Assembly (NCBI RefSeq): GCF_014653115.1 | Contig: NZ_BNAD01000001.1 | Location: forward strand, 1-64,000 | Length of the DNA stretch: 64,000 bases | Source of the DNA: Nocardioides flavus (ex Wang et al. 2016) | GTDB taxonomy: Bacteria > Actinomycetota > Actinomycetes > Propionibacteriales > Nocardioidaceae | Reading direction: 5' to 3' | In this document: positions 36,601 through 44,680 of the stretch, piece by piece | Layout: every line of letters begins with the position of its first letter | Numbering within the stretch: the first letter of the stretch is position 1 | Program-made: the position numbers and the translations under genes | The notes under the pieces: model-generated | Told to the model about the DNA's origin: nothing | What the model saw: the letters and a program-made list of their open reading frames with translations, nothing else | Databases searched by the model: none

Positions 36601-36868
36601 AGGACTGCAGCGAGCCGTCGGGCGCGGGGACACGGACCACGGCCTCGCCGCTGCGCGGCAGCTCCGCACGCAGGGCGGCGAGGTCGACGCGCGTGGCGGA
36701 GTAGGCGCGAGGCTGCACCCGGACCTGCGCGCCGGTGGGCTCGAAGCCGCGGAGCGGGGCGAACGTGCGGTCGTCGGGTGCGGCACCGACCGGAGCGATC
36801 GAGCTCAGGGCACCTGCTCCCACGACGAGGGCGAGACTGGCGGCAAGACGGCGTACCGGAGACGACAA
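33608..36868 (-). CDS. Secreted metzincin (reprolysin-like) metalloprotease, multidomain
   Basis: A 1086-residue exported protease. A signal peptide (1-30) and propeptide (to about 200) lead to a catalytic domain with HEIGHQFAGNH (His372, Glu373, His376, His382) and the Met-turn SVMAYAG, which define M12B-type metzincins. Further on are domains with beta strands, a (TTPP)n spacer (DNA about 34,210-34,280), an Ig-like domain with CTVDGDMLPCDP, and a basic C-terminal domain (about 980-1086) of unknown fold. It lies just downstream of a sensor kinase / regulator pair on the same strand. Confidence 0.92.
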   Translation of the reverse strand: MSSPVRRLAASLALVVGAGALSSIAPVGAAPDDRTFAPLRGFEPTGAQVRVQPRAYSATRVDLAALRAELPRSGEAVVRVPAPDGSLQSFRVTPTERMEPGLAADNADIRTWSGVGVTDSRATIAMDITPMGFHAFVRTPGGRGDWYVDPAYNRRGTTAHLSYDAIALPAPEQRRAEGEIEAIRETVEAAESAEGRSTAPGEPVQRHYYRLALTSDPSYAAYFGTENVLAEKVTLINRVNQIYNDDLATELRLVEGTEQLNLDTEAKATGANGPCGVAPCFEPYDDNGTPGTPGDDTPSELDFCDVPTLGKNRTVLGQIIGASNYDVGHIALGVNGGGIAYLGVVGGDYKGGGCTGLPEPKGDFFAIDYVAHEIGHQFAGNHTFNGALGACGGNISEASVEPGSGSSVMAYAGICGQDDLQPHTDPYFSFLTIDEVDAYRAATYDNIEVQTVSLTEPLEAGDSLALGFGGDTTTVPFASYTTAGLDAAITDLTGRPVSIAQWGFDEFGYTPAVGTPDERGFQVIFNDTASIIPGPGDVLDDVAALSVEPGGVAGFVGETSRGGPAQNDGVPVEGQPDVADNTAPVVVAPAAKTIPARTPFALSGVSGTDADGDALVYLWEQTNVGEGTRLSANTKRYGPLFRVFGNDAVVTDEGTLTSPSPGLNIADGAITRVFPDMAQVLAGNTNAATGACPTATTPTNQQLPDALLDCYSEFLPTGDYLGSFEGGNDRVMNFRLTARDRFPNGGGVAWDDVDLTVDPSAGPFLVTSQAAAGTVPGGSAVPVTWAVNGTRPLADNVKVSLSTDGGATFGTVLAASTPNDGSETLVMPNVTASDVRLRIEAVDNYFFDVNDASFALEETDQTTPPPTPPTTPPTTPPTTPPTTPEAPDTTITSGPADGSIVLERRQKFTYASSVMPARFRCTVDGDMLPCDPFGVTSRYRAGTHVFGVAAVDAAGVADPTPATATFTVPRDESTFARKGTWNRKKDRRATFGDYITSRKRGSELVTRVPLTQRIVLVLGTFERGGKARVFLGKRKLGVVDFAGKRFSSTLRTFDLGKARKGKLRIVVTKNKPVRIEGVAVVTDPLR

Positions 36869-36874
36869 CGCGTG

Positions 36875-36880
36875 CTCCTT
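36875..36880 (-). promoter_or_regulatory. Shine-Dalgarno that fixes a TTG start
   Basis: AAGGAG on the minus strand lies six bases before TTG 36868. No ATG or GTG exists at the start of the signal peptide, so this site decides the TTG start of the metzincin gene. Confidence 0.75.
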
Positions 36881-36955
36881 CTGGTGGCGGAGATCGCAGC
36901 GTAGGTGCGCGCGACGGGCAACGGCATCACTCTTTGGTACCGGTGCCGGAAGGAC

Positions 36956-37588
36956 TCAGCGGCCGAGGCCGGCGGCCCTCGCCAGGGTGATCGCGTCCTC
37001 GCGCGTGGCGACGTCGAGCTTGGCCAGCATCTCCGAGACGCGGTTGCGGATGGTCTTGGGTGCGAGGAACAGCCGTCCGGACACCTGCTGGGTGGTGAGC
37101 CCCCGGGCCAGGAGGTCGAGGATCTCCCGGTCACGGGCGTCGAGGCGGCTGAGGACGTCGGTGTCGGGGACCGCGGACGCGGCGACGCGTACGGAGGCGC
37201 TGGCGCCGGCGCTCAGGACGACCGAGCCGGCAGCGGTCGCCCGGATCGCGCCGAGCAGCTCGTCGGGCGGCGCGTCCTTGAGGAGGTAGCTGTCGACGCC
37301 CTCGGCCAGGCTGCGCAGCACCGTGACGGGCTCGCGGGCCATGGTGAGGATCACGATCCGGGTCGCGGGCCACCGCTCGCGCAGGCGCAGCCCGAGGCTG
37401 ACGCCGTCGCCGTCGGGCAGGTGGAGGTCGAGGACGCACACGTCGGGGACAGGGTCGGCCGGGAGGTCGAGCGCGGCCGCGACGGTGCCGGCCGTGCCGA
37501 CGACCTCCATCCCGGGGTCGGCGCCGACGAGGGCCGACAGGCCGGCGAGGACGACGGGGTGGTCGTCGACCACGACCACCCGGATCAC
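36956..37588 (-). CDS. Response regulator, NarL/LuxR family
   Basis: A 210-residue response regulator. The receiver has VVVVDDHPVVLAGL, phospho-acceptor Asp54 in CVLDLHLPDG, and Lys in YLLKDAPPDELL; the LuxR-type HTH (LDARDREILDLLARGL, then SGRLFLAPKTIRNRVSEML) is at 150-200. GTG 37588 overlaps the kinase stop in GTGA. It should be activated by the neighbouring kinase. The next gene downstream encodes the secreted metzincin, a possible target. Confidence 0.95.
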   Translation of the reverse strand: MIRVVVVDDHPVVLAGLSALVGADPGMEVVGTAGTVAAALDLPADPVPDVCVLDLHLPDGDGVSLGLRLRERWPATRIVILTMAREPVTVLRSLAEGVDSYLLKDAPPDELLGAIRATAAGSVVLSAGASASVRVAASAVPDTDVLSRLDARDREILDLLARGLTTQQVSGRLFLAPKTIRNRVSEMLAKLDVATREDAITLARAAGLGR

Positions 37589-39309
37589 GCGGCGGACCCG
37601 GGGATCACGAGGCGTACGACGAGGCCGGCGCGGTCGCCCGGCACGACCTCGAGCCGGCCACCGGCCTCCCGGGCGCGGGTGGCCAGCGAGGTGAGCCCGA
37701 CGCCGGGCACCACCGGTGCGCCACCGGGACCGTCGTCGGAGACGGTGGCCTCCAGCACGTCGTCGTGATGCGTGACGCGCACCCGGACGTGGCGGGCGCC
37801 CGAGTGGCGCAGCGCGTTGGTCACGGTCTCGGCGACGAACCGGTAGGCCACGATCGCGCGGGCCCCGTCGACCTCGTCGACGGCTTCCGCGTCGAGGGTG
37901 AGAGCAGGCCCGGCCGCCGTGGCGAACGAGCCGACCAGCTTGGTCAGCGCACCCGCCAGGTCGGCACCGACCAGCGGCTCGGGGGTGAGCGCGGAGACGA
38001 TGCGGCGCAGGTCGGCCCGGCAGGCGGCGAGGTCGTCCGCGAGCGCGTCGAGGTCCACCGCGGTGCCGGTCGCGCGCGCGGCCTCGACGCGCATGCCCAT
38101 CCCGGCCAGGGCCGGGCCGAGGTCGTCGTGCAGGTCGGCGAGGATCCGCGCCCGCTCGACCTGGCGCTGCTGGATCACGTCGTTGCGGGCGTGCTGCGCC
38201 TCGACCGCGAGGTCGACCGCGCGCGCCGCGAGGGCGACGGTCGGGGCGAGCTGGCGCACGACGGCGTCCTGCCGTGCCTCGAGCCCCTCGGGGTGTCGCG
38301 GCCGCACGGCCATGGTGCCGACCCGCTCCTCCCCCACCACGAGGGGGAAGCTCGTCCAGCCCGGCCGGTCCTCGACCTCGTCGAGCACGATCTCGACGGC
38401 GTCGGTGCCGCTGGCGACCGCGACGAGGTCCCCGGCCGTGGCGAGCAGCAGCCGCGGGTCGCCGTCGCGCCGCAGGTCGCCTGACAGCGTGACGAGGTCG
38501 TCGGGCGAGAGGATGCCGCTGCCGTAGCGACGCGCGACCCAGGCGCGACGCAGCGTCACTGCCGCGGGCGTCGCCATCATGATCGTCACGGCCGCGGCGA
38601 GCGCGCCCACCACCTCGGCGCCGAAGATGCGCTCGTGCTCGGCGAACTGCCACATCACGCCGCCGGCCGCGACACCCGCGACCAGGATCCCCACGAGCAG
38701 GCCCACGTCGACCAGCGGCTCGATGACGGGGCGCGGCTCGCGCACGACCGCCGACGCGGCCACGGTGCCGGCCACGGCGAGCAGGCCGAGGGTCGCCGCG
38801 AGCCCGAAGGCGGTCACGCTCCCCCAGGTCCACGCGGCCGCGCCGGCGGCGACCGCCGCGACACACCACGCGACGATCCACGTACGCCACCGCCGCGCGG
38901 CCCGCCCCGACGCCGGCAGCGCGGCGAGTGCCACCGCGAGGACGGGGAGCAGCCACGCGGGACCGGCGGCCGCCCCGGGCTGGGCGCTGGGGAGGATCGC
39001 GAGGACCATCGCGACCGGCGTCAGCGCCGCCACCGCCACGGCGGCCCACCCCACGAGCGACCTCGCCGCCCGGTCGACGAGCACCACGCCCGCGATGCCG
39101 AGGGGCAGCCAGCCGAGGAGCGGCAGGCTCGCGTCGGCGACCAGGCGGTCGTGCGGCAGCACGAGGATCGGCGGCAGGGCGCCGAGCGAGAGGACCGCGA
39201 CGGCGAGCAGCACCTGCCCGGACACGCCGCCCGGCTGCGGCGCCTCCCCGGCGCCTTCCTGCGGCGCCTCGGGAGACATACCCGCGATCCGGGTCGACAC
39301 TGTGGTCAT
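37585..39309 (-). CDS. Sensor histidine kinase, NarL-type (HisKA_3)
   Basis: A 574-residue membrane kinase. Eight or so hydrophobic helices fill 31-260, a GAF-like part follows (265-370), and the phospho-accepting His394 lies in LADLHDDLGPALAGM of HisKA_3. The ATPase domain is short: AETVTNALRHSGA (N box) and SDDGPGGAPVVPGVGLTSLATRA (G boxes). The signal is sensed in the membrane and unknown. ATG 39309 is chosen, since an upstream start adds 34 unlikely residues. It forms an operon with its regulator. Confidence 0.92.
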   Translation of the reverse strand: MTTVSTRIAGMSPEAPQEGAGEAPQPGGVSGQVLLAVAVLSLGALPPILVLPHDRLVADASLPLLGWLPLGIAGVVLVDRAARSLVGWAAVAVAALTPVAMVLAILPSAQPGAAAGPAWLLPVLAVALAALPASGRAARRWRTWIVAWCVAAVAAGAAAWTWGSVTAFGLAATLGLLAVAGTVAASAVVREPRPVIEPLVDVGLLVGILVAGVAAGGVMWQFAEHERIFGAEVVGALAAAVTIMMATPAAVTLRRAWVARRYGSGILSPDDLVTLSGDLRRDGDPRLLLATAGDLVAVASGTDAVEIVLDEVEDRPGWTSFPLVVGEERVGTMAVRPRHPEGLEARQDAVVRQLAPTVALAARAVDLAVEAQHARNDVIQQRQVERARILADLHDDLGPALAGMGMRVEAARATGTAVDLDALADDLAACRADLRRIVSALTPEPLVGADLAGALTKLVGSFATAAGPALTLDAEAVDEVDGARAIVAYRFVAETVTNALRHSGARHVRVRVTHHDDVLEATVSDDGPGGAPVVPGVGLTSLATRAREAGGRLEVVPGDRAGLVVRLVIPGSAA

Positions 39310-39468
39310 GGCGTCAGTATCCGCGGGAGGGGCTGGGCCGGGAAGGCTCCGGGACCGGCCCGGGACGAGCGCGGGACGAGCCGGGACCGCGGGGCCTCGC
39401 GCGCGGGTCACGCCAGGGGCGACCGTGGCCGTGACCGCTCCCGACCAGCACCTCCCGGAGGACCGACC

Positions 39469-39966
39469 ATGACCACCGCACCCGCGACGACCGCTCCCGT
39501 CGGTCGCACCACCCGCGTCCCGGCCTACCCGGTGCTCGTCGGCATCGCCTACGGCGTCTGCGTCGTCGGGATGTCGACGAGCATCGCCGCCGAGATGGTG
39601 TTCGGCTACACCGGCTCCGGCGAGCAGCCACGCTCGCTCGGCGAGCAGCTGGCCGGGGTGGTCGGTTTCGGCACCCTCGCGCTCCTCGTCTCGGTGCTGT
39701 CGGTGCGCCTCCTCCGCTCGGAGCGTCAGCGCCAGGTGGGCGCGATCGTCCTGGGCATCGCGGCCGTGCCCGCCCTCGCCTTCTTCTGGTGCGGCATGCC
39801 GGCGATCCTGGGTGCGGCCGCGGCCGCGCTCGCCGGGCTGACGCGAGGGCGTACGCCTGTCGCCGGCGCCGCGCGGGTCTTCGGCCTGATCGGGCTGGCC
39901 TTCGCCGTCATCAACCCGATCGCGAACTTCCTCGGCGTGACGATCTCGTGGATCGTGACGTCCTGA
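39469..39966 (+). CDS. Small membrane protein, unknown function
   Basis: A 165-residue protein with four hydrophobic helices (about 20-45, 65-85, 92-115, 130-160) and short loops. I recognise no family, except a general similarity to small actinobacterial DUF membrane proteins. CGG-AGG before ATG 39469 gives a good start (GGAGG at seven bases). It is divergent from the histidine kinase gene with 159 bases between; in that gap GGGACGAGC occurs twice and GGGACCG twice, which may be regulator sites. Confidence 0.75.
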   Translation: MTTAPATTAPVGRTTRVPAYPVLVGIAYGVCVVGMSTSIAAEMVFGYTGSGEQPRSLGEQLAGVVGFGTLALLVSVLSVRLLRSERQRQVGAIVLGIAAVPALAFFWCGMPAILGAAAAALAGLTRGRTPVAGAARVFGLIGLAFAVINPIANFLGVTISWIVTS

Positions 39967-40000
39967 CGGCCCCGGTCAGGGCGAATCAGCTCGCGACGGC

Positions 40001-41353
40001 TCAGTCCGCGACGGCCTCGGCGCGCAAGGTCGGGGCGAGCACGAGCAGCCCCAGGAGCGGCAGCACGGCGAGCACCAGCAGCGCGGCCGGCATGCCCAGC
40101 GGTCCGCTGATCCCGGCCACCACGGCGGAGCCGACGCTGCCTCCGATGAGGAAGAGCAGCGTCGAGACACCGAGCGCCACCCCGCGTACGTCCTGGTGCA
40201 CCGCGTCGCCGACGACGGCGCTCAGCGCCGGCTGGCCCAGGCCGAAGGCGAAGGTGACGAGGATGATGCCGGCGACGAGGACGGCCGCACTGGACCAGCC
40301 GGCGCCGGCCGTGGCGACCAGCAGGGCAGCAGACGCGACGAGGGCGGAGACGGCGAGGGCGCGGCTGGGTCCGATCCGGTTGAGCAGCGGACCGGTGACC
40401 TGCGGGACGAGCAGCGCGACCACGGCGCTGGGCACCATCGCCAGGCCGACCTGCCACGCCTGCCAGCCCTCCCCCAGCAGCACGGCTGGCAGGGCGATGA
40501 GCATCGCGAACCACGACGCGGGGACGGACGAGGCGGCGACGGCGCTGCGCACGACGGTGGCGTTGCGGATCACCTCGACCGGCAGGAAGCCGTCGGGGCG
40601 CCGGCGCACGGTCGCGCGGACGGCAGGCACGCCGAGCACGAGGAGTGCGGCGCCGATGGCGGCGACCAGCAGGCCCGCGGACGGCGACTGCACGAGCAGC
40701 ACCATGCCGGCGGCGGTGAGGGCGACGACGACCGCGCCGACGACGTCGAGCCGTGCGCCGCTGCCACCGGTGGGCAGGGCCCGCCAGAGCAGCGGCACGA
40801 CCAGGGCGCCGAGGATCGGCAGGGCCATCACGGCCCGCCAGCCGTACGCCGCCTCCACCAGTCCACCGATCAGCGGGCCGAGGCAGCTGACCGCCGCCGC
40901 GACGCCGGCGAGCCGGCCGAAGGCGAGACCGCGGACCTCGCCGGAGTACTTCGCGGACAGGATCGTCACGCCGAGGGTCGGGACGGCCGCCGCCCCCGCG
41001 CCCTGCACCATGCGCGCACCCAGCAGCAGCTCGAAGGTCGGTGCGACAGCGGCGACCAGTGCGCCGATCGACATCAGCACCAGCCCCGCGAGCAGCGGCC
41101 CTCGGACGCCGACCAGGTCGGAGATCCGGCCGTAGAGCGCGGTCGTGACGGCCAGCATCAGCACGTAGAGGCTGATGGTCCATGCCGCCAGCCCCGCGCT
41201 CACGCCGAGGTCGTCGCCGAGCATCGCGAGGGCGACGGCCGCGCTGGAGGAGCCCATGCCGGCGAGGCCGAAGAGGAGCCCCAACAGCAACGAGACGCGA
41301 CGGGAGTCGTCGGCGTCCGCGGTCGTCGCTGACGTGTCGTGTGCTGAGGTCAT
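40001..41353 (-). CDS. MFS transporter, drug-exporter type
   Basis: A 450-residue major facilitator with about 12-14 helices. It has YGRISDLVGVRGPLLAG after the second helix (motif A) and GRLAGVAAAVSCLGPLIGG (motif C-like), so it is likely an antiporter of the DHA2/Cmx type. No regulator is beside it. The ATG at 41353 is the first; the N-terminal 20 residues are acidic and cytoplasmic. Substrate unknown. Confidence 0.9.
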   Translation of the reverse strand: MTSAHDTSATTADADDSRRVSLLLGLLFGLAGMGSSSAAVALAMLGDDLGVSAGLAAWTISLYVLMLAVTTALYGRISDLVGVRGPLLAGLVLMSIGALVAAVAPTFELLLGARMVQGAGAAAVPTLGVTILSAKYSGEVRGLAFGRLAGVAAAVSCLGPLIGGLVEAAYGWRAVMALPILGALVVPLLWRALPTGGSGARLDVVGAVVVALTAAGMVLLVQSPSAGLLVAAIGAALLVLGVPAVRATVRRRPDGFLPVEVIRNATVVRSAVAASSVPASWFAMLIALPAVLLGEGWQAWQVGLAMVPSAVVALLVPQVTGPLLNRIGPSRALAVSALVASAALLVATAGAGWSSAAVLVAGIILVTFAFGLGQPALSAVVGDAVHQDVRGVALGVSTLLFLIGGSVGSAVVAGISGPLGMPAALLVLAVLPLLGLLVLAPTLRAEAVAD

Positions 41354-41425
41354 CGAGGGTCAGGAACACCGCGAGGGGCGCCGTTGTTCCCTCCGCGCGG
41401 TCGCACCGGGCGTACGGTTCCGCCC

Positions 41426-42421
41426 ATGTCGCAGTCACCCGTCGCTGCTCTCGTGGTCGTGCTGACCCTCGTGGTCGTCCTGCTCACGAGCGGCGTCGCC
41501 AAGCTGCGTGACCGCCGCGCGACCCGGGACGCGTTCACCGCGCTCCGCGTGCCGGGGGTCGTCCCGGCCGAGCCGGGTGCTGCGGCCCTCCCGTGGGTCG
41601 AGGTCGTCACGGCGGCCCTGCTGCTCGCGGCACCCGCCGCCTGGCTCGTGCCCGTCGCGGTGGTCGTCCTGCTGCTGATGCTCGCCTACACCGCCCTGGT
41701 CGCGCGGGCCATGACGTTCGACGAGCCGGTGACGTGCTCCTGCTTCGGCGGCATCGGGCGGCACGACGTCGGAGCCAGGACCCTCGCGCGCAACGTGCTC
41801 CTCACCGGCCTCGCCGGCGCCGCCCTCTGGTACGCCCTCGGCGACGGCTCGGTGCCCGCAGCGCTCGCAGCGCTGGACCGCGACGGCTGGTGGGCGGTGG
41901 CCGCCGCGGCTGCCGCGTGCGCGGTCGCCGGGCTGGTGGTCGGCACACCCCAGGCGGTCGTCCCTCTGCCCACGGAGGACGCCGAGCTGCTCGACTACGA
42001 GCGCCAGGCCATCCCGTACGGCGCCCTCAGCCTGACCGGCGGCCGCACCGTCACGCTGGCGGAGCTCAGCGCGACCCAGGCGCGGCTGCTCGTGGTGCTG
42101 AACCCCCACTGCGGCCCGTGCGTGCGCACCGCCGAGCTGCTGGACGACTGGGCGGCGCGCCTGGCGCCGGCGGTGGGCGTGGTGGCGGTCTATCCCGATG
42201 CGGCGTCGGCAACGTCTGCGGTGGGGCACTCCGCCGACCTCGCGGCCTGGGAGCCCGAGCTCAACGTCCGCCGTGTCTTCTCGGTCGCCGCGCCGGCCGC
42301 GGTCCTGCTGGGCGCCGACGGCTTCCTGGCCGGCGGGCCGGTCGAAGGGGAGGCCGAGGTGGCCGGGTTCGTGGCGGAGGTGCTGGCGGAGGTGGACGAG
42401 AGCCCGGCGCCGGCGGAGTGA
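41426..42421 (+). CDS. MauE-type membrane domain fused to thioredoxin-like domain
   Basis: A 331-residue fusion. The first 140 residues form four membrane helices with SGVAKLRDRRAT and CSCFG, the pattern of the MauE/DoxX family. The last 140 residues carry a thioredoxin-like fold with CGPC (near 230) after LLVVLNPH. MauE helps form disulfides in methylamine dehydrogenase; in actinobacteria such fusions are common and may carry out disulfide exchange outside. ATG 41426 is the sensible start. Confidence 0.85.
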   Translation: MSQSPVAALVVVLTLVVVLLTSGVAKLRDRRATRDAFTALRVPGVVPAEPGAAALPWVEVVTAALLLAAPAAWLVPVAVVVLLLMLAYTALVARAMTFDEPVTCSCFGGIGRHDVGARTLARNVLLTGLAGAALWYALGDGSVPAALAALDRDGWWAVAAAAAACAVAGLVVGTPQAVVPLPTEDAELLDYERQAIPYGALSLTGGRTVTLAELSATQARLLVVLNPHCGPCVRTAELLDDWAARLAPAVGVVAVYPDAASATSAVGHSADLAAWEPELNVRRVFSVAAPAAVLLGADGFLAGGPVEGEAEVAGFVAEVLAEVDESPAPAE

Positions 42422-42434
42422 GCGACGCGGTGGG

Positions 42435-43574
42435 TCAGCCCTCCGCCACGCGCACCAGCTGACGTACGCGTGCGTCGAAGGCCTTCTCGAATGCGTGCTC
42501 CTGCGCGAAAGTCACGCCGGCCAGGGCAGCGCGGCGAATCTCCGGCCGGTCCCTCGACAGGCGCTCGGCGACGTCCGCAAGTGCCGTCCCGCTGCGCTCA
42601 TCGGTGACCCACGCGAACTTTGCTTCCCGCGCGAACCCGTTGAGCGCCGCGTTCCTGAAACCGAGGATAGGTACGCCCATCCCGGCGGACTCGAGGTAGG
42701 TGCCCGACGGGTCACCTTGGGTGTGCGGAAGGACCATCAGGTCGACCTCGTCGGCGACCCGATCCATCCACACAGGGTCGAATGCGACTTCGCCGGCGAA
42801 CTGCACGGACGGACCCGCCTGGCGTCGCAGCTCGGCTTCCATCGGCCCGGTCCCGAAGATGGTCAAGGTATGCCGAACGCCCCGTGCATCGAGCTCCCGT
42901 GAGGCTGCGACCGCATGATTCGGACCCTTCGCGGGATGCAGTCGGCCCGAGAAGCCCAGCCTGAGCGGAGCCGCCCGGTCGGACGCATCGTCAATGCGCT
43001 CGCGGGCCTGCTCGACGCGATGGAGTGGAAGTCTCGAGTCGAACACCAGGATCGGCTCGTGCTCGTGCACCCGTCGGGCCGGCCGCCCGTACCAACGCCA
43101 GGCGTTCCAGCCGTTGCACGCAAGCGCCGAAGCACGCTTCACCATGTCGCGTTGCACCAGTTCCTGACGCACCGCGCCGGCCATCATGCGGGGCCGGTTG
43201 ACCAACCTGGAACCCGGCAACGCGTACCGCAGCCGTTCAAGAGCGGGGTTCTCAGCGAACATGACCGTTGGCACCCCCAAGTCGAGCAACGGCCGCTCCC
43301 GCACAGCCAACGACAGGTGTAGCACGTCAGGCTTGAGATGGCTCACCAGCTCGACGGTGTTGCCATGCAGTACGTCCAACCCGAGTGCATCGGGGGCGTA
43401 CCACTGAAGTCCCAGATTGCCCGCGATGTCTGCGTCTGCGGCGGGCCCGACTGCCGTGACTTGGCCGGGCCATCGGTCGACGAAGCCGCGCAGGCCCGTC
43501 AACGTCTTGTCGGCCAGCTGCACCTTTCCCCCTGCCACCGGAACAGAGGGCAGCACGACGACGAGGTGCTCCAT
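42435..43574 (-). CDS. Glycosyltransferase family 4
   Basis: A 379-residue GT-B glycosyltransferase. The C-terminal half has the GT4 pattern: LRLGFSGRLHPAKGPNHAV (about 215-233), LTIFGTGPMEAELR, VWMDRVADEVDLMVLPHTQ, and DPSGTYLESAGMGVPILGF in place of the usual EGFP...EAMA segment. It transfers a sugar from a nucleotide sugar in the cytoplasm. ATG 43574 is used; the frame is open 93 codons upstream, but those are basic and meaningless. It is the first gene of the polysaccharide locus and diverges from the GT2 gene. Confidence 0.88.
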   Translation of the reverse strand: MEHLVVVLPSVPVAGGKVQLADKTLTGLRGFVDRWPGQVTAVGPAADADIAGNLGLQWYAPDALGLDVLHGNTVELVSHLKPDVLHLSLAVRERPLLDLGVPTVMFAENPALERLRYALPGSRLVNRPRMMAGAVRQELVQRDMVKRASALACNGWNAWRWYGRPARRVHEHEPILVFDSRLPLHRVEQARERIDDASDRAAPLRLGFSGRLHPAKGPNHAVAASRELDARGVRHTLTIFGTGPMEAELRRQAGPSVQFAGEVAFDPVWMDRVADEVDLMVLPHTQGDPSGTYLESAGMGVPILGFRNAALNGFAREAKFAWVTDERSGTALADVAERLSRDRPEIRRAALAGVTFAQEHAFEKAFDARVRQLVRVAEG

Positions 43575-43750
43575 GACCGCAAGGCTAGGCCTACGTCTTG
43601 GCGCTGAGCACCAGCGACCACGCCCTGCGTTCTCGTTGCACCGCCCGAATCGCTCGTCCGCGCCATAGGATGAACACGTCGTTCTGCATCGCAGCTGATC
43701 GCGGTCAACAATTCGAATGGACGAGCTTGCGCGATGTGCGGGGTGATGTG

Positions 43751-44680
43751 ATGGGTGAGGCTCGCGTCTCTGTCGTGGTTCCCAGTCGAGGGGGCGCCGC
43801 GAGGTTGCCAGTCTTGTTCGAAGCGCTAACCAAGCAGGACTTCGCCGATCCATGGGAAGTCGTGGTGGTGCTGGACGGAGTGGTGGACGAGTCAGCGCAG
43901 GTGATCGACCGGTACGCGGAGCAACTTCCCATCCGTTGCATCGAGCTCGACTACAACATGGGACGCTCGGCTGCCCTCAACGCCGGATTCGCCGAAGCCA
44001 CTGGTGACATCCTCGTTCGCTGCGACGATGACTTGGTCCCGTCAATCAGCTACTTGTCGCTCCACGCCACCGCGCACCGTGCAGGCCCTGTCGGTGCGGT
44101 CGGCCTCTACCGCAACGTGTACCCGGACAACTCGTACGCCCGCGCCTATGGCAGGGACTGGGATGTCCGATTCCGTCAACAGGCCTACTCCACGCCGAGC
44201 GATCAGCGCTGGCGCTACTGGGCCGGCAACGTATCCGTCTCGCGTGACACCTGGGCATCCGTGGGGCCGTACGACACGAGTTTTCGCAGCTACGGATGGG
44301 AAGACGTCGACTGGGGCTATCGTCTCCACCGCCTCGGCATCCCAGTCGTTCTGGAACCCGAACTCGAGACAGTGCACCGCATCGCTGCCACGACGACCGT
44401 GACTCGCAGCCAACGGGCCTTCTACGCGGGGGCGGCCAAGCGGCACTTCGAGAAGAAGCACGACGTAAGTCCGTCCGCCAGCGGGTCGGGAGCATGGAAC
44501 TCGATCGTTCGCGTGGCCGCAAGCCGCCTTAACGAGCCCGGCGTCAGCAAGGTGGCTCGGGTCGTCGACTCCCTGACAAACAGGCTCCCCCCTGGAGCAG
44601 CGCGCAAACTGATCGCGCTGAGCGTCGAGTCCGCAGCGACTGCTGGCTATGCGAAAGCCTCGAACGAGGGCCTCATCTGA
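43751..44680 (+). CDS. Glycosyltransferase family 2
   Basis: A 309-residue GT-A enzyme: VSVVVPSRGGAARLPVLFEA at the start, the metal-binding DDD at 92-94 in VRCDDDLVPS, and the acceptor region WAGNVSVSRDTWASVGPYDT ... GWEDVDWGYRLHRLG with the ED/GYR catalytic motif. It adds a sugar from a nucleotide donor to a lipid-linked chain. GGGGTGATGTG precedes ATG 43751. Its stop overlaps the next start (TGATG). Confidence 0.88.
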   Translation: MGEARVSVVVPSRGGAARLPVLFEALTKQDFADPWEVVVVLDGVVDESAQVIDRYAEQLPIRCIELDYNMGRSAALNAGFAEATGDILVRCDDDLVPSISYLSLHATAHRAGPVGAVGLYRNVYPDNSYARAYGRDWDVRFRQQAYSTPSDQRWRYWAGNVSVSRDTWASVGPYDTSFRSYGWEDVDWGYRLHRLGIPVVLEPELETVHRIAATTTVTRSQRAFYAGAAKRHFEKKHDVSPSASGSGAWNSIVRVAASRLNEPGVSKVARVVDSLTNRLPPGAARKLIALSVESAATAGYAKASNEGLI

